DNA from: Rhodopseudomonas sp. P2A-2r
GTDB lineage: Bacteria > Pseudomonadota > Alphaproteobacteria > Rhizobiales > Xanthobacteraceae
Direction: 5' to 3'
Length of the DNA: 64,000 nucleotides
NCBI RefSeq assembly: GCF_026015985.1
Contig: NZ_CP110389.1
Coordinates: 3,256,001-3,320,000, forward strand
The notes under the pieces were generated by a model that had not been told where the DNA came from, did no database searches, and worked only from the letters and a program-made list of their open reading frames with translations. This document shows positions 44,608 through 51,972 of this stretch, one piece after another. How positions within the stretch are numbered: the stretch's first letter is position 1; the number at the start of each line of letters is the position of its first letter. The position numbers and the translations under genes are program-made.

Positions 44608-45529
44608 CAGTTTTGATGCCGGTTAATACCGTCGCGCTGGCTATCTCAAGCTGGGCCGCTTGAGACAGTCCCGTGCAGAACGGCTTATTGAGGTAGTTCG
44701 TTGGGTTTGCAAGGAGATCTGACACCTTCATCCGATCAAAGCTCATGCGGGCGACTAGCGGAAGGTTGTTGCGCCATGTCCGAAGTATCCACGATAACGA
44801 CCAAATCGGGTGAGTTGAGAGCGGCACGCTGACTTCGATGCTCCCCAACGCCTCTTCAAACAGGGACCGAATCCCTTGCGGCGTGGCGTTAAAATAGTGG
44901 TGCGGGTAGCCGTGGAGCGGCTGCAGGAATGGAATGCAGCAGTATAGATCGCCCCCGGGCTTGAGGACTCTAATGATTTCCTTGGCGCATTTGAATGGGT
45001 CGCGGACGTGCTCGAGCACCGCGACCGATATCACAGCATCAAATGACGCATCGGCGAAGGGAAGGGCTTCGCCAACGCCGATCACGTCCGTGCTGTCATA
45101 GTCAACGATCTCGTAGTTAACCACGTTTTCGTGATAGATCGGACGCTTGCCGGCGCCACAATCGAGGATGAGGCCGGCGCTGTGTTTCTCGATCAGCGCG
45201 TTTACCGTGCCATCGTAGCCGTTCGCTGAAATATTGTCGGTTTCCGCAATGCGAGTTTGCTGCCGCAGCTCATCGCTCAAAAAGTCGAGCTTCAGCCCAA
45301 GCCTCTCAAACGGCATATCTGTACGTAGAAACGGCGCCAGCCGATCCATCTTTCGAGCGCGGGCGGCTTCAGAGACGCCGCGATGCTCAGAAGTGTAGCG
45401 GAACGCGCGGCCTTCGGCGTGCCCGTGGCGCAGGTAATGAATTTTAGCGCTCTTGCCAGACCTTTTAACGTCGGGGTTCAAGGTGAGGTAGGCCGCCGGG
45501 TCAAAGTCTCGCGGGAGTCTGAACTTCAT
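44600..45529 (-). CDS. SAM-dependent methyltransferase with NPDV/EGR surface-glycan motif
   Basis: This encodes 309 residues. Residues 8-43 read DFDPAAYLTLNPDVKR to HYLRHGHAEGR, a motif found in proteins of surface-polysaccharide synthesis. A class I methyltransferase domain follows: LILDCGAGKRPIYHE (motif I), EALPFADASFDAVISVAVLE and IIRVLKPGGDLYCCIP. It is transcribed opposite to its neighbours. Lysogenic modification of surface glycan is a plausible role. A second methyltransferase gene occupies the same place in the relict phage. Confidence 0.7.
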   Translation of the reverse strand: MKFRLPRDFDPAAYLTLNPDVKRSGKSAKIHYLRHGHAEGRAFRYTSEHRGVSEAARARKMDRLAPFLRTDMPFERLGLKLDFLSDELRQQTRIAETDNISANGYDGTVNALIEKHSAGLILDCGAGKRPIYHENVVNYEIVDYDSTDVIGVGEALPFADASFDAVISVAVLEHVRDPFKCAKEIIRVLKPGGDLYCCIPFLQPLHGYPHHYFNATPQGIRSLFEEALGSIEVSVPLSTHPIWSLSWILRTWRNNLPLVARMSFDRMKVSDLLANPTNYLNKPFCTGLSQAAQLEIASATVLTGIKTAK

Positions 45530-45684
45530 TGATCGGCACCAAAATATGAATGTTTAGATATCTCTACGCCGTCCCATTCTTTAAGGCCATGGGGGCCGCA
45601 GAAAGACGAAGGGTTTTAGCTGTTTTTTCACATTGTGGCCTCTGGGTTGATGGGTAGATGCACCCGTAACCAAGGCGCCGCGCG

Positions 45685-45909
45685 ATGAAACTCAGGCTGA
45701 TCGAAAATGCTTGGCGCGATCTGCACCGGCTTTGGAGTATCCGGATCTCGATCGCCTACGGTGTCTTTATGGGGATCAACTGCGTCCTGGCGGCCTTCTT
45801 CGACGTGTTCAACCCGTGGTTTCTTCTGGCCGTCGCTGTCTTTGTCAATATCGTGCTGATTCCGCTCGCGCGGTCGATTAAGCAGGCTGATCCGGAGACC
45901 GCAGAATGA
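45685..45909 (+). CDS. Holin-like small membrane protein
   Basis: This encodes 74 residues beginning MKLRLIENAWRDLHRLWSIR, then two transmembrane helices (ISIAYGVFMGINCVLAAFF and FLLAVAVFVNIVLIPLA) and a short charged tail. Size, topology and place directly before the endolysin indicate a holin. The stop overlaps the endolysin start (ATGA). Confidence 0.7.
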   Translation: MKLRLIENAWRDLHRLWSIRISIAYGVFMGINCVLAAFFDVFNPWFLLAVAVFVNIVLIPLARSIKQADPETAE

Positions 45910-46494
45910 CCGCACGCAAAACGGTTCTCACGGTCGCCTCGGCCGCCGCACTCGCAATCGCAGTCCCCGCCGTAAAGCAGTATGAGGGTTACACGCCTGT
46001 CGTGAAGCCGGATCGGCTTGCCAATGGTCTGCCGACCGGCGGGTATGGCGAGACTGTCGGCGTCAAGCTCGGTGAAACCCACGATGAGAAGTTCTGGGCG
46101 GATCGGCTGCAGCGTCGTCTTCGCGATGAGTACGATCGTCAGATTGGCGAGTGTATAAAAGTCGAGTTGCCGGACGGCGTTCGCGCCTATGCAATTTCGA
46201 CGGCCTACAACGCCGGTTCTGCTGCGGTCTGCGGCTCGCCGATGGTGCGCAAGTGGAACGCTGGCGACGTTGTTGGCGGTTGCGAGGCGATCAAGGGATG
46301 GCGGACCGGATCACATCCACAGGGACCGCGCGGGCCGCTGGTGATCCAGCGCGGTTTGGTCAATCGACGCAATGACGAGATCGGCGAAGTGCTTGGACTA
46401 CGCGCGCGGGCAGAGGGTTGCTCCCAAAGTCGAGCGCCAGCTCGCCGCAGAAGCGACGCAGAAACCGCGCTGGTATCGCTGGATTTTCAAATGA
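45906..46494 (+). CDS. GH24 endolysin (lysozyme), frameshifted in this sequence
   Basis: The N-terminus LTVASAAALAIAVPAVK is a signal-arrest-release-like segment. It is followed by the active-site region YEGYTPVVKPDRLANGLPTG and GYGETVGVKLGE, with Glu, Asp and Thr in the order of T4/P22-type lysozymes. Near 46388-46390 one base too many shifts the frame. The correct frame ends CLDYARGQRVAPKVE to RWYRWIFK and a TGA at 46492-46494 that overlaps the next ATG. That overlap supports the repaired ending. As written, the frame runs on into the following gene and would fuse them. Confidence 0.8.
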
Positions 46495-46868
46495 TCCAGT
46501 CAGCCATTGAATCTGCCTGGCACTTCGTTTTCGGCTGGCCGTCTATCGCCGTCGCAATCGGCATTGCTGCAACGGCCGCGGCCGTCTTCAGCGAAAACAT
46601 CATCGTAAAATTCGCGATTCCGGATCTCCGAAAATGGGCCATTTGCGTTGCGGTGGTCGCCTTCTCCTTCACCGCAATTGCAGGGAAATATTACAATGAC
46701 GGGCTCTCAGAAAAGCAGCGCCAGTGGGACGAGGCCTTGGTGCGTGAGGTCGGAAACGGGGCGAAGATCCTTGAGGGCGCTCGCAGCGCTGGCCGCAATG
46801 ACACTCCTGACAGCCTGCGAAACGACTCGTGGAACCGTGACAACTGGACCAAGCCGGTTGTCCGCTGA
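46491..46868 (+). CDS. i-spanin-like (Rz) membrane protein
   Basis: This encodes 125 residues starting at the ATG that overlaps the repaired endolysin stop. It has two hydrophobic segments (residues 11-34 and 46-65), then a charged periplasmic stretch (NDGLSEKQRQWDEALVREVG). Its last 173 bases contain the o-spanin gene in the +1-related frame. It would link the inner membrane to the o-spanin for the last lysis step. Two transmembrane segments are more than the usual one. Confidence 0.6.
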   Translation: MIQSAIESAWHFVFGWPSIAVAIGIAATAAAVFSENIIVKFAIPDLRKWAICVAVVAFSFTAIAGKYYNDGLSEKQRQWDEALVREVGNGAKILEGARSAGRNDTPDSLRNDSWNRDNWTKPVVR

Positions 46869-46992
46869 GGCCCGGTGCGCCGGGTGGCCTAAGGGTGAAT
46901 TTTCCGCGTCGAAGGACACTCCGGAAACTGTCCGCTGGTTTGGCGTCTACAAGCGTGTAGGCGTCAAAAAGGGTTGCTGGGGGCCGCGCTGA
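46696..46992 (+). CDS. o-spanin-like (Rz1) lipoprotein nested in the i-spanin gene
   Basis: This encodes 98 residues in another frame, beginning inside the i-spanin gene at 46696. A lipoprotein signal RRSLRALAALAAMTLLTAC ends at lipobox Cys about 41. The mature 57 residues are short and hydrophilic (WPKGEFSASKDTPETVRWFG). Nested Rz/Rz1 arrangements are known in lambdoid phages. Its stop shares a base with the next ATG. Confidence 0.7.
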   Translation: MTGSQKSSASGTRPWCVRSETGRRSLRALAALAAMTLLTACETTRGTVTTGPSRLSAEARCAGWPKGEFSASKDTPETVRWFGVYKRVGVKKGCWGPR

Positions 46993-47285
46993 TGCAAGAG
47001 GCGGAAGTCCAACAGATCGTCGCGGCCGTCCTCGCGGAGCAACAGCGGCTCCACAAGGAAGGCATTGACGACGTCGTGATGAAAACCGTGATCAACCTGC
47101 TGACGTCCTTCGGCTTCGAAGAGGACGAACGGAAGGAACTGAAAAAGGATTTCATCCACCTTCGCAAGTGGCGCATCAGCGTCGAATCGGCGGAAGGGCT
47201 CACGGTCAAGGTGATTGTTGGAACGATCGTGAGCGGCCTGGTCGCGGCCGTATGGCTGGGCTTCAAGGCGTTCGTCGGCAAGTAA
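46992..47285 (+). CDS. Small phage membrane protein after the spanins
   Basis: This encodes 97 residues. A helical soluble part (EVQQIVAAVLAEQQRLHKEG, then EDERKELKKDFIHLRKWRIS) is followed by a C-terminal transmembrane helix (VKVIVGTIVSGLVAAVWLG). It may be an additional lysis or membrane-associated protein. Function unknown. Confidence 0.55.
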   Translation: MQEAEVQQIVAAVLAEQQRLHKEGIDDVVMKTVINLLTSFGFEEDERKELKKDFIHLRKWRISVESAEGLTVKVIVGTIVSGLVAAVWLGFKAFVGK

Positions 47286-47327
47286 TCCGCGCCGGCGGTC
47301 CCGGCTGATCCCGCAAAGGAAGAACCA

Positions 47328-47636
47328 ATGAACAGCGCAAGCGAAGCCTCGATCGAGGCCGAACTGAAGACCAAGGGCCTGAACGTTCCCCGCATCGACC
47401 CAGCCCACATCGACGGCCAGATTGTCGGATCGTCCTATTACGTGTTCTCCGGAACCACCCTGACCATCTGCGTCCTGACGCTGCGCAACGGCTTCCATGT
47501 GACGGGCGAAAGTGCTTCGGCGTCGCCCGAAAACTTCGATGCGGCCATTGGCCGGCGAATCGCATTCGATAACGCCCGTGCGAAGATCTGGCAGCTTGAG
47601 GGTTATGTGCTGCGGTCGAAGCTTGCGGCGGCCTAG
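47328..47636 (+). CDS. N4 Gp49/Sf6 gp66-family protein
   Basis: This encodes 102 residues. The signature YYVFSGTTLTICVLTLRNGF and HVTGESASASPENFDAAIGR with ARAKIWQLEGYVLRSKL matches the Gp49/Sf6 gp66 family. Members are small conserved phage proteins of unknown role. It is the last gene before attR. Confidence 0.8.
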   Translation: MNSASEASIEAELKTKGLNVPRIDPAHIDGQIVGSSYYVFSGTTLTICVLTLRNGFHVTGESASASPENFDAAIGRRIAFDNARAKIWQLEGYVLRSKLAAA

Positions 47637-47641
47637 TTTCG

Positions 47642-47648
47642 GTTTACA
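47642..47648 (+). repeat. Putative integrase arm-type site, right
   Basis: A GTTTACA copy lies about 90 bases inside attR and shares the longer GTTTACAAT with the 8314 copy beside attL. Confidence 0.35.
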
Positions 47649-47734
47649 ATCGAAACGGAAACCCCTTACGGTTCAACGAGGGTGAAAGCACTCGGTTTCC
47701 AATAAAATCGAGTGGTTTCAACTAACCGCCCCCA

Positions 47735-47784
47735 TCTGGGAGACTAGGGGTCGGAGGTTCAAATCCTCTCGCTCCGACCATTTT
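47735..47784 (+). repeat. attR core (50 bp)
   Basis: This is the second perfect copy of the tRNA-Pro 3' segment, without the 5' half of the tRNA. It marks the right end of the prophage. Because a related relict follows directly, it was probably also the left att core of that older element. Confidence 0.95.
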
Positions 47785-47899
47785 TAGAAGTAAATCCAAC
47801 GCCTTAATATTGGCTGGTTTTCAAGAATCGACTGTTTTCAGACGATTCACAATCTTCCTTATCCGGCCGTTCCTACTGCGATCACGTCCCGGTAGTCGC

Positions 47900-48025
47900 C
47901 TAGGCATGGGCGGCCTGTGTGCCGTGCCGCGCCATATAGGAATCAATCGTCTTTTGCGGCTTGTCTACGATCCCTGTCATCGCCTCGGCTATCGCTGGCG
48001 TGGTGGCGCTGGCCTTGGCAAGTGC
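47900..48025 (-). pseudogene. Integrase C-terminal remnant
   Basis: On the minus strand 41 codons end in TAG at 47902-47900. From PAIAEAMTGIVDKPQK through TIDSYMARHGTQ they align without gaps to the end of the resident integrase; 27 of 40 residues agree, including the Tyr of SYMARHG. The N-terminal and central parts are missing. Confidence 0.85.
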
Positions 48026-48043
48026 TGAATGAACGCGCGCGTG

Positions 48044-48841
48044 TCAGCTGAATTTTGTCAGGGCCGCGCAAAATTCGAGAGAGCCGAATGGAGTTTCGTG
48101 CACCGCCTCGACACGCAATCCGCATACGCCGAGGCCGTTTAGATCGGAGATCAGCTTCCCGAAGCTTCCTGGCGTGAACTGCCACGCATGAACGTCAATA
48201 TATTCACCGTTCGATGCGTCGAACTCGCTCAGAGCGATGGCGAGATTATGAGGATCAATGCGCTGCTCGCCGTGGTCTCCGCGCCAATGACGAAGAGCGT
48301 CGTTGTGCGTCGTCATCGCCCGGTGCTCGATGACGTTTTCGAGGGTGTGAACCTTGCGTCGTTCGTGGAACGCGGCGAGCGCTTGGCTCGCCGACGATTC
48401 CTGCAAGAAATGATCGAAACAATATCGTTTGTCAGGAATGGTGAGCAGATATCGCCCACCGGGATTCAATAGCTGCTCCACCTTCTGAAGGTGAGAAACG
48501 AGATCTGGCTGATGCTCGATGCAATGGCTGCTGGCTATCACATCGAATGTTCCGGTCACCGCTGAAAGATCGCCGATGGGTGAAACGAAATCGATCTCAA
48601 CCGGAGATACGACAGGATATCCTACGCTCCTCGCCCTCTCGATAAGATGAGCTTTATCGAGGACGTCGAAATAGCTCACGTTTGGCCCGACAAGCATAGG
48701 GTTGGTGAATGGCCCTATCTCCAGAGCAGACTCGTTCAGCGAAATGAGGGAGATCAAATCCGCTCGCGTGAATGGGGCGCCGGAAAAAGGGCTCACAGCT
48801 CTGCGGGCAAGCCGTCTGACGAGGGAAAGGCGCTGAAACAT
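48044..48841 (-). CDS. SAM-dependent methyltransferase of the relict phage
   Basis: This encodes 265 residues and is intact. ALEIGPFTNPMLVGPNV is a motif I variant, followed by GTFDVIASSHCIEHQPDLVS and QLLNPGGRYLLTIPDKRYCF, a class I methyltransferase common in sugar and surface-polymer gene clusters. It is of a different subtype from the resident prophage enzyme at 44600, but lies in the same position and orientation before a holin start. Kept open while the rest of the relict is gone, it may still be useful to the host. Confidence 0.7.
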   Translation of the reverse strand: MFQRLSLVRRLARRAVSPFSGAPFTRADLISLISLNESALEIGPFTNPMLVGPNVSYFDVLDKAHLIERARSVGYPVVSPVEIDFVSPIGDLSAVTGTFDVIASSHCIEHQPDLVSHLQKVEQLLNPGGRYLLTIPDKRYCFDHFLQESSASQALAAFHERRKVHTLENVIEHRAMTTHNDALRHWRGDHGEQRIDPHNLAIALSEFDASNGEYIDVHAWQFTPGSFGKLISDLNGLGVCGLRVEAVHETPFGSLEFCAALTKFS

Positions 48842-49024
48842 CCAGAGATAGTTACCGCAAGGCGCGCTCGCTGGCGATGGTTATCTCAATTTCTACATTT
48901 TAGCAGCTGGGTCGACGGAGAGACGCATCGCAACCAAGGCGCCGCGCGATGAAGATGACGTTCATCGACCATGCCGGGTGGGTTTTTGGATATACCCGCA
49001 CGACTTCATCTCCGCCCCGCCGCG

Positions 49025-49804
49025 CTACCTCAACGCTTCCGCACTCGCAGCAACACTATCCGCAAGATTCTGCATCAACGGCACGTAGCGCTTGATCAGG
49101 TCCTGGCGGTCGATCGCCGAGATGAAGTAGCTCATGCCCACCGTCGCCAGCACTTTTCCATTGCCGAGGATTGGCACGGCGATGGTGCCCGACGAGCGCG
49201 GCTCCACCGTGGGATCGCGTTCGGCAAAGCCCTGTTTGCGGATCGAGGAGAGCAAGGACAGGGTTCGCTTGCGGTCGACGATCAGGCCGTCTTCCGGCTC
49301 CTTCGAGCGCGCCAGCAGGTCGAGCAGCATGGAGCGCTCTTCCGCAGGGCAGAACGCCAGATAGGCGCGGCCCAGGGCGCGGCGCAGCAGGCTGAGATGC
49401 ATGTTGATGGTGCCGTGGAACGGCGACACCGGGCTGTCGGGGATGGTGCTGAAACGTACCATCACCGAGGTGACGTCGAGCACGCCGATCGCCAGGGGCC
49501 AGTGATATTGCGCCGTGAAGGCCAGCGCCCACGGCCGCGCCGCCTCCACCACCAGCGGATCGCCGTGAAAGCCGTTGCTGAGCGACTTGACGCGCGAGGC
49601 CACAGCATAGCCGCCCTGGCGTCGGTCATTGACCGCATACCCCATGGCACACAGCGATTTCATCAGCCGCACGATGGTCGATTTCGGCAGGCCGGTGGCG
49701 CGGTGCAGCAACAGGATCGACGCCACGCGATGCCGGTTCAATTCCTCGAGCAGCACCAGGGTGCGGGCGGCGGCTTCAACCTTCAGCGGGCGAGGGGGCG
49801 TCAT
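49025..49804 (-). CDS. IclR family transcriptional regulator
   Basis: This encodes about 260 residues. The N-terminal winged helix reads ASILLLHRATGLPKSTIVRL followed by MKSLCAMGYAVNDRRQGGYA, and the effector domain contains RALGRAYLAFCPAEERSMLL and SSGTIAVPILGNGKVLATVG, typical of IclR. The start at 49804 is favoured over 49810, since the latter falls in a 15-base operator-like palindrome (49810-49824). It diverges from the DUF6282-quinone oxidoreductase operon and probably represses itself and that operon. Confidence 0.88.
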   Translation of the reverse strand: MTPPRPLKVEAAARTLVLLEELNRHRVASILLLHRATGLPKSTIVRLMKSLCAMGYAVNDRRQGGYAVASRVKSLSNGFHGDPLVVEAARPWALAFTAQYHWPLAIGVLDVTSVMVRFSTIPDSPVSPFHGTINMHLSLLRRALGRAYLAFCPAEERSMLLDLLARSKEPEDGLIVDRKRTLSLLSSIRKQGFAERDPTVEPRSSGTIAVPILGNGKVLATVGMSYFISAIDRQDLIKRYVPLMQNLADSVAASAEALR

Positions 49805-49809
49805 CGGCA

Positions 49810-49824
49810 TTCCACTGTGCGGAA
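49810..49824. promoter_or_regulatory. IclR-type operator site 1
   Basis: TTCCACTGTGCGGAA is an imperfect palindrome at the start of the IclR gene and upstream of the divergent operon. It differs at one base from the sites at 53060 and 61583. Three occurrences before separate transcription units indicate a regulon. Confidence 0.7.
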
Positions 49825-49937
49825 CATGAGGGAATAGCTATGGCCCAAAGACGGAGCGGCTGCAATGTTTCCGTCAAAGAGCGCCACGTTTGTTGCTGAC
49901 AATGCGGCTGCGCAATCAACCTTGGGAGGCCGCCATC

Positions 49938-50912
49938 ATGGCTGACAGTTCCGTTTCCTATCCCGACACTGTGCCGCTGCCGCCACTGTCGCGGCCGCAG
50001 GAGGTCGCCGATCTCCTGGTCGGCGCCATCGACCTGCATTGCCACAGCGGCCCGGCGGCGATGCCGCGCATCCTCGATCACCATGAAGAACTGCTCGACG
50101 CCGCCGAAGCGCGGTTTCGCGCTGTGCTCTACAAGGACCACTTCTATCCCGGCATGGCCCACGCCATCATTCTGGAAAAGCTGTTCCCCGAACTCGGCGT
50201 GAGGCTGTTTTCCGGCGTGGCGCTGAACAATGCGTCGGGCGGCATCAACCCGCACGCCGTCAACCATGCCATCAACCTGGGCGGCAAGATCGTCTGGATG
50301 CCGACGCTGTCGGCCGCCAACCATATCAACGTGCAGAACAGCGGCGCCGCCAAGAATTTTCCCAAGACGTCGAAGAAATCGCTCGATCCCATCCCGCTGA
50401 CGGCGCTGGATGCCAACGGCAAGCTGACCGACGACACCAAGAAGGTGATCGATCTGATCGCCGAGGCCGACATCATTCTCGCCGGCGGTCACCTGCATGT
50501 CAGCGAACAGCACGTGCTGTTCGAAGAGGCGGTCCGCCGCGGCGTCAAGAAGATGCTGGTCAACCATCCCACCTATGTGGTCGGCTTCGCCGACTCCGAC
50601 ATCCAGCAGTTGACCGGCATCGGCGTCACCATGGAACATTCGATCTGCATGTTCATCGACGGCAAGTCGAAGAAGTTCAGCGCCGACGATCTCGCGCATC
50701 TCATCGAAGTGGCCGGAGTCGACAAGACCATCCTGTCGTCCGACCTCGGCCTGCTGGCGTCGATGCGGCCGGTGGACGGCTTCCGCGCCATCACCCAGAT
50801 GCTGCTCGACCTGCAGATGCCGGAAGCGACCATCCGGCAACTGATCGGCGGCAACGCCGCGGCGTTCCTGAACCTGCCGCCGGCCCAGGCGGCCGGGCAG
50901 AACGCGGCCTGA
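49938..50912 (+). CDS. DUF6282 family metallohydrolase-like protein
   Basis: This encodes 324 residues from the ATG at 49938 with a GGGAGG ribosome-binding sequence. Candidate metal ligands: HCH in AIDLHCHSGPAAMPRIL, His in YKDHFYPGMAHA, AGGHLHVSEQHVLFEEAVRR, LVNHPTYVVG, and a C-terminal SSDLGLLA Asp. These mark an amidohydrolase-like TIM barrel. A paralogue is at 60639. The substrate is unknown; neighbours suggest catabolism of an organic acid or cyclic amide. Confidence 0.75.
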   Translation: MADSSVSYPDTVPLPPLSRPQEVADLLVGAIDLHCHSGPAAMPRILDHHEELLDAAEARFRAVLYKDHFYPGMAHAIILEKLFPELGVRLFSGVALNNASGGINPHAVNHAINLGGKIVWMPTLSAANHINVQNSGAAKNFPKTSKKSLDPIPLTALDANGKLTDDTKKVIDLIAEADIILAGGHLHVSEQHVLFEEAVRRGVKKMLVNHPTYVVGFADSDIQQLTGIGVTMEHSICMFIDGKSKKFSADDLAHLIEVAGVDKTILSSDLGLLASMRPVDGFRAITQMLLDLQMPEATIRQLIGGNAAAFLNLPPAQAAGQNAA

Positions 50913-50913
50913 T

Positions 50914-51954
50914 ATGCCCGAATTGCCTTCTCTGATGCAGGCCGTCAGGATCACGCAACCTGGCGGCCCCGAAGTTCTAGTATTTGCTCATGAGCCGCTG
51001 CCCGAGGTGCGGGCCGGCGAAGTGCTGGTCCGTGTCGTCGCGGCCGGCGTCAACCGGCCGGATATCCAGCAACGCCGCGGCCTCTATCCGGCGCCGCCTG
51101 GCGCCTCGGAGATTCCCGGCCTCGACATCGCCGGCGTGGTCGTCGCTGTGGCCGAGGGCGTGACCTGGCCGCGCGTCGGCGACGCCGTGTGCGCGCTGGT
51201 CACCGGCGGCGGCTACGCGCAATACTGCAACGTGCCGGCGGTGCAATGCATGCCGTTGCCCAGGGGCTACGATTTCGTCAAGGCGGCGGCGCTTCCCGAA
51301 GTGCTGTTTACCAGCTGGAACAATATCATCCTGCTCGGGCGGCTGGCAGAGGGTGAAAGCATTCTGGTGCAGGGCGGCACCAGCGGCGTCGGTATGGCGA
51401 CCATCCAGATCGCCCGGTTGCTGCGCCGGGCGCGGGTGTTCGCCACCGCAGGGTCCGAGCAGAAGCGCCAGATCTGCCGCGACCTCGGCGCCGACATCGC
51501 GCTCGATTATCGCGACGACTGGGTCAAGCCGCTGCTGGAAGCGACCGGAAACAACGGCGTCGATGTCATTCTCGATGCCCAGGCCGGCCCCTATACGGAT
51601 CGCGAGTTGCAACTGCTGGCCTTCGATGGCCGCCTTGTCCTGATCGCCAGCCATCTCGGCGAGCGCGCCGATATCAACGTGCGCCAGATCGTGCGGCGCA
51701 GGCTGACGCTCACCGGATCCACCATCCGTCCGCGTCCGCCCGAATATAAAGCGCGCATCGCCGAGGCGTTGGTGCAGCAGGTCTGGCCATTGCTGGAGAG
51801 CGGCCGGATGCGGCTGGATGTATTCGCGACATTCTCGCTGGCGGAGGTGGCACAGTCGCATGCCCTGCTGGACGCCAATGAGCAGATCGGCAAGGTCGTG
51901 CTGATCGTCGATCCGCAACTGGCCCATCTGGTGCCTCCATCGCAGGCCGCGTAG
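50914..51954 (+). CDS. NAD(P)H quinone oxidoreductase-like protein (PIG3 type)
   Basis: This encodes 346 residues of the medium-chain dehydrogenase/reductase superfamily. The N-terminal GroES-like domain (AVRITQPGGPEVLVFAHEPL) has no zinc ligands. The Rossmann motif is SILVQGGTSGVGMATIQIAR at residues about 148-168. QOR/PIG3 enzymes reduce quinones or enones with NADPH. It starts one base after the DUF6282 stop, so both are in one operon. Confidence 0.85.
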   Translation: MPELPSLMQAVRITQPGGPEVLVFAHEPLPEVRAGEVLVRVVAAGVNRPDIQQRRGLYPAPPGASEIPGLDIAGVVVAVAEGVTWPRVGDAVCALVTGGGYAQYCNVPAVQCMPLPRGYDFVKAAALPEVLFTSWNNIILLGRLAEGESILVQGGTSGVGMATIQIARLLRRARVFATAGSEQKRQICRDLGADIALDYRDDWVKPLLEATGNNGVDVILDAQAGPYTDRELQLLAFDGRLVLIASHLGERADINVRQIVRRRLTLTGSTIRPRPPEYKARIAEALVQQVWPLLESGRMRLDVFATFSLAEVAQSHALLDANEQIGKVVLIVDPQLAHLVPPSQAA

Positions 51955-51972
51955 CCAACCGCAGAGGGCGCC

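Larger units (their letters stand above)
8201..47784. mobile_element. Temperate podovirus-type prophage integrated in tRNA-Pro(GGG)
   Basis: The element spans 39.6 kb between two identical 50-base repeats. Module order: cargo, integrase, excisionase, recombination (minus strand); immunity; early replication; terminase, portal, scaffold, capsid, tail and ejection proteins; tail fibre; lysis. The P22-type portal, gp10-like stabilisation protein and ejection proteins, with no tape-measure or sheath gene, indicate a short-tailed phage. Seven of its genes carry a net one-base shift, including the integrase, so activity cannot be judged from this sequence alone. Confidence 0.95.
47785..48970. mobile_element. 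Deleted relict of a related prophage next to attR
   Basis: The segment holds an att-flanking sequence resembling that next to attL, an integrase C-terminal fragment, an intact methyltransferase gene, and a holin-like start with the same 22-base leader as at 45668-45689. A large internal deletion joins integrase to methyltransferase. The right break is near 48965-48990, before the IclR gene. The stretch 47785-47899 has no gene. Confidence 0.75.

Noticed and set aside
46388..46868. A fused endolysin-spanin protein as read in one continuous frame
   Set aside because: The other frame gives a typical endolysin end and an ATGA overlap with the spanin start; the fusion results from one surplus base.
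8201..47784. Gene-transfer agent or satellite instead of a prophage
   Set aside because: Integrase, repressor, replication, full virion and lysis genes and perfect att repeats are all present, which marks a complete temperate phage.
49776..50954. A 392-codon antisense frame across the DUF6282 gene
   Set aside because: Its sense strand has a conserved metallohydrolase pattern and a good ribosome-binding sequence; the antisense frame has neither.
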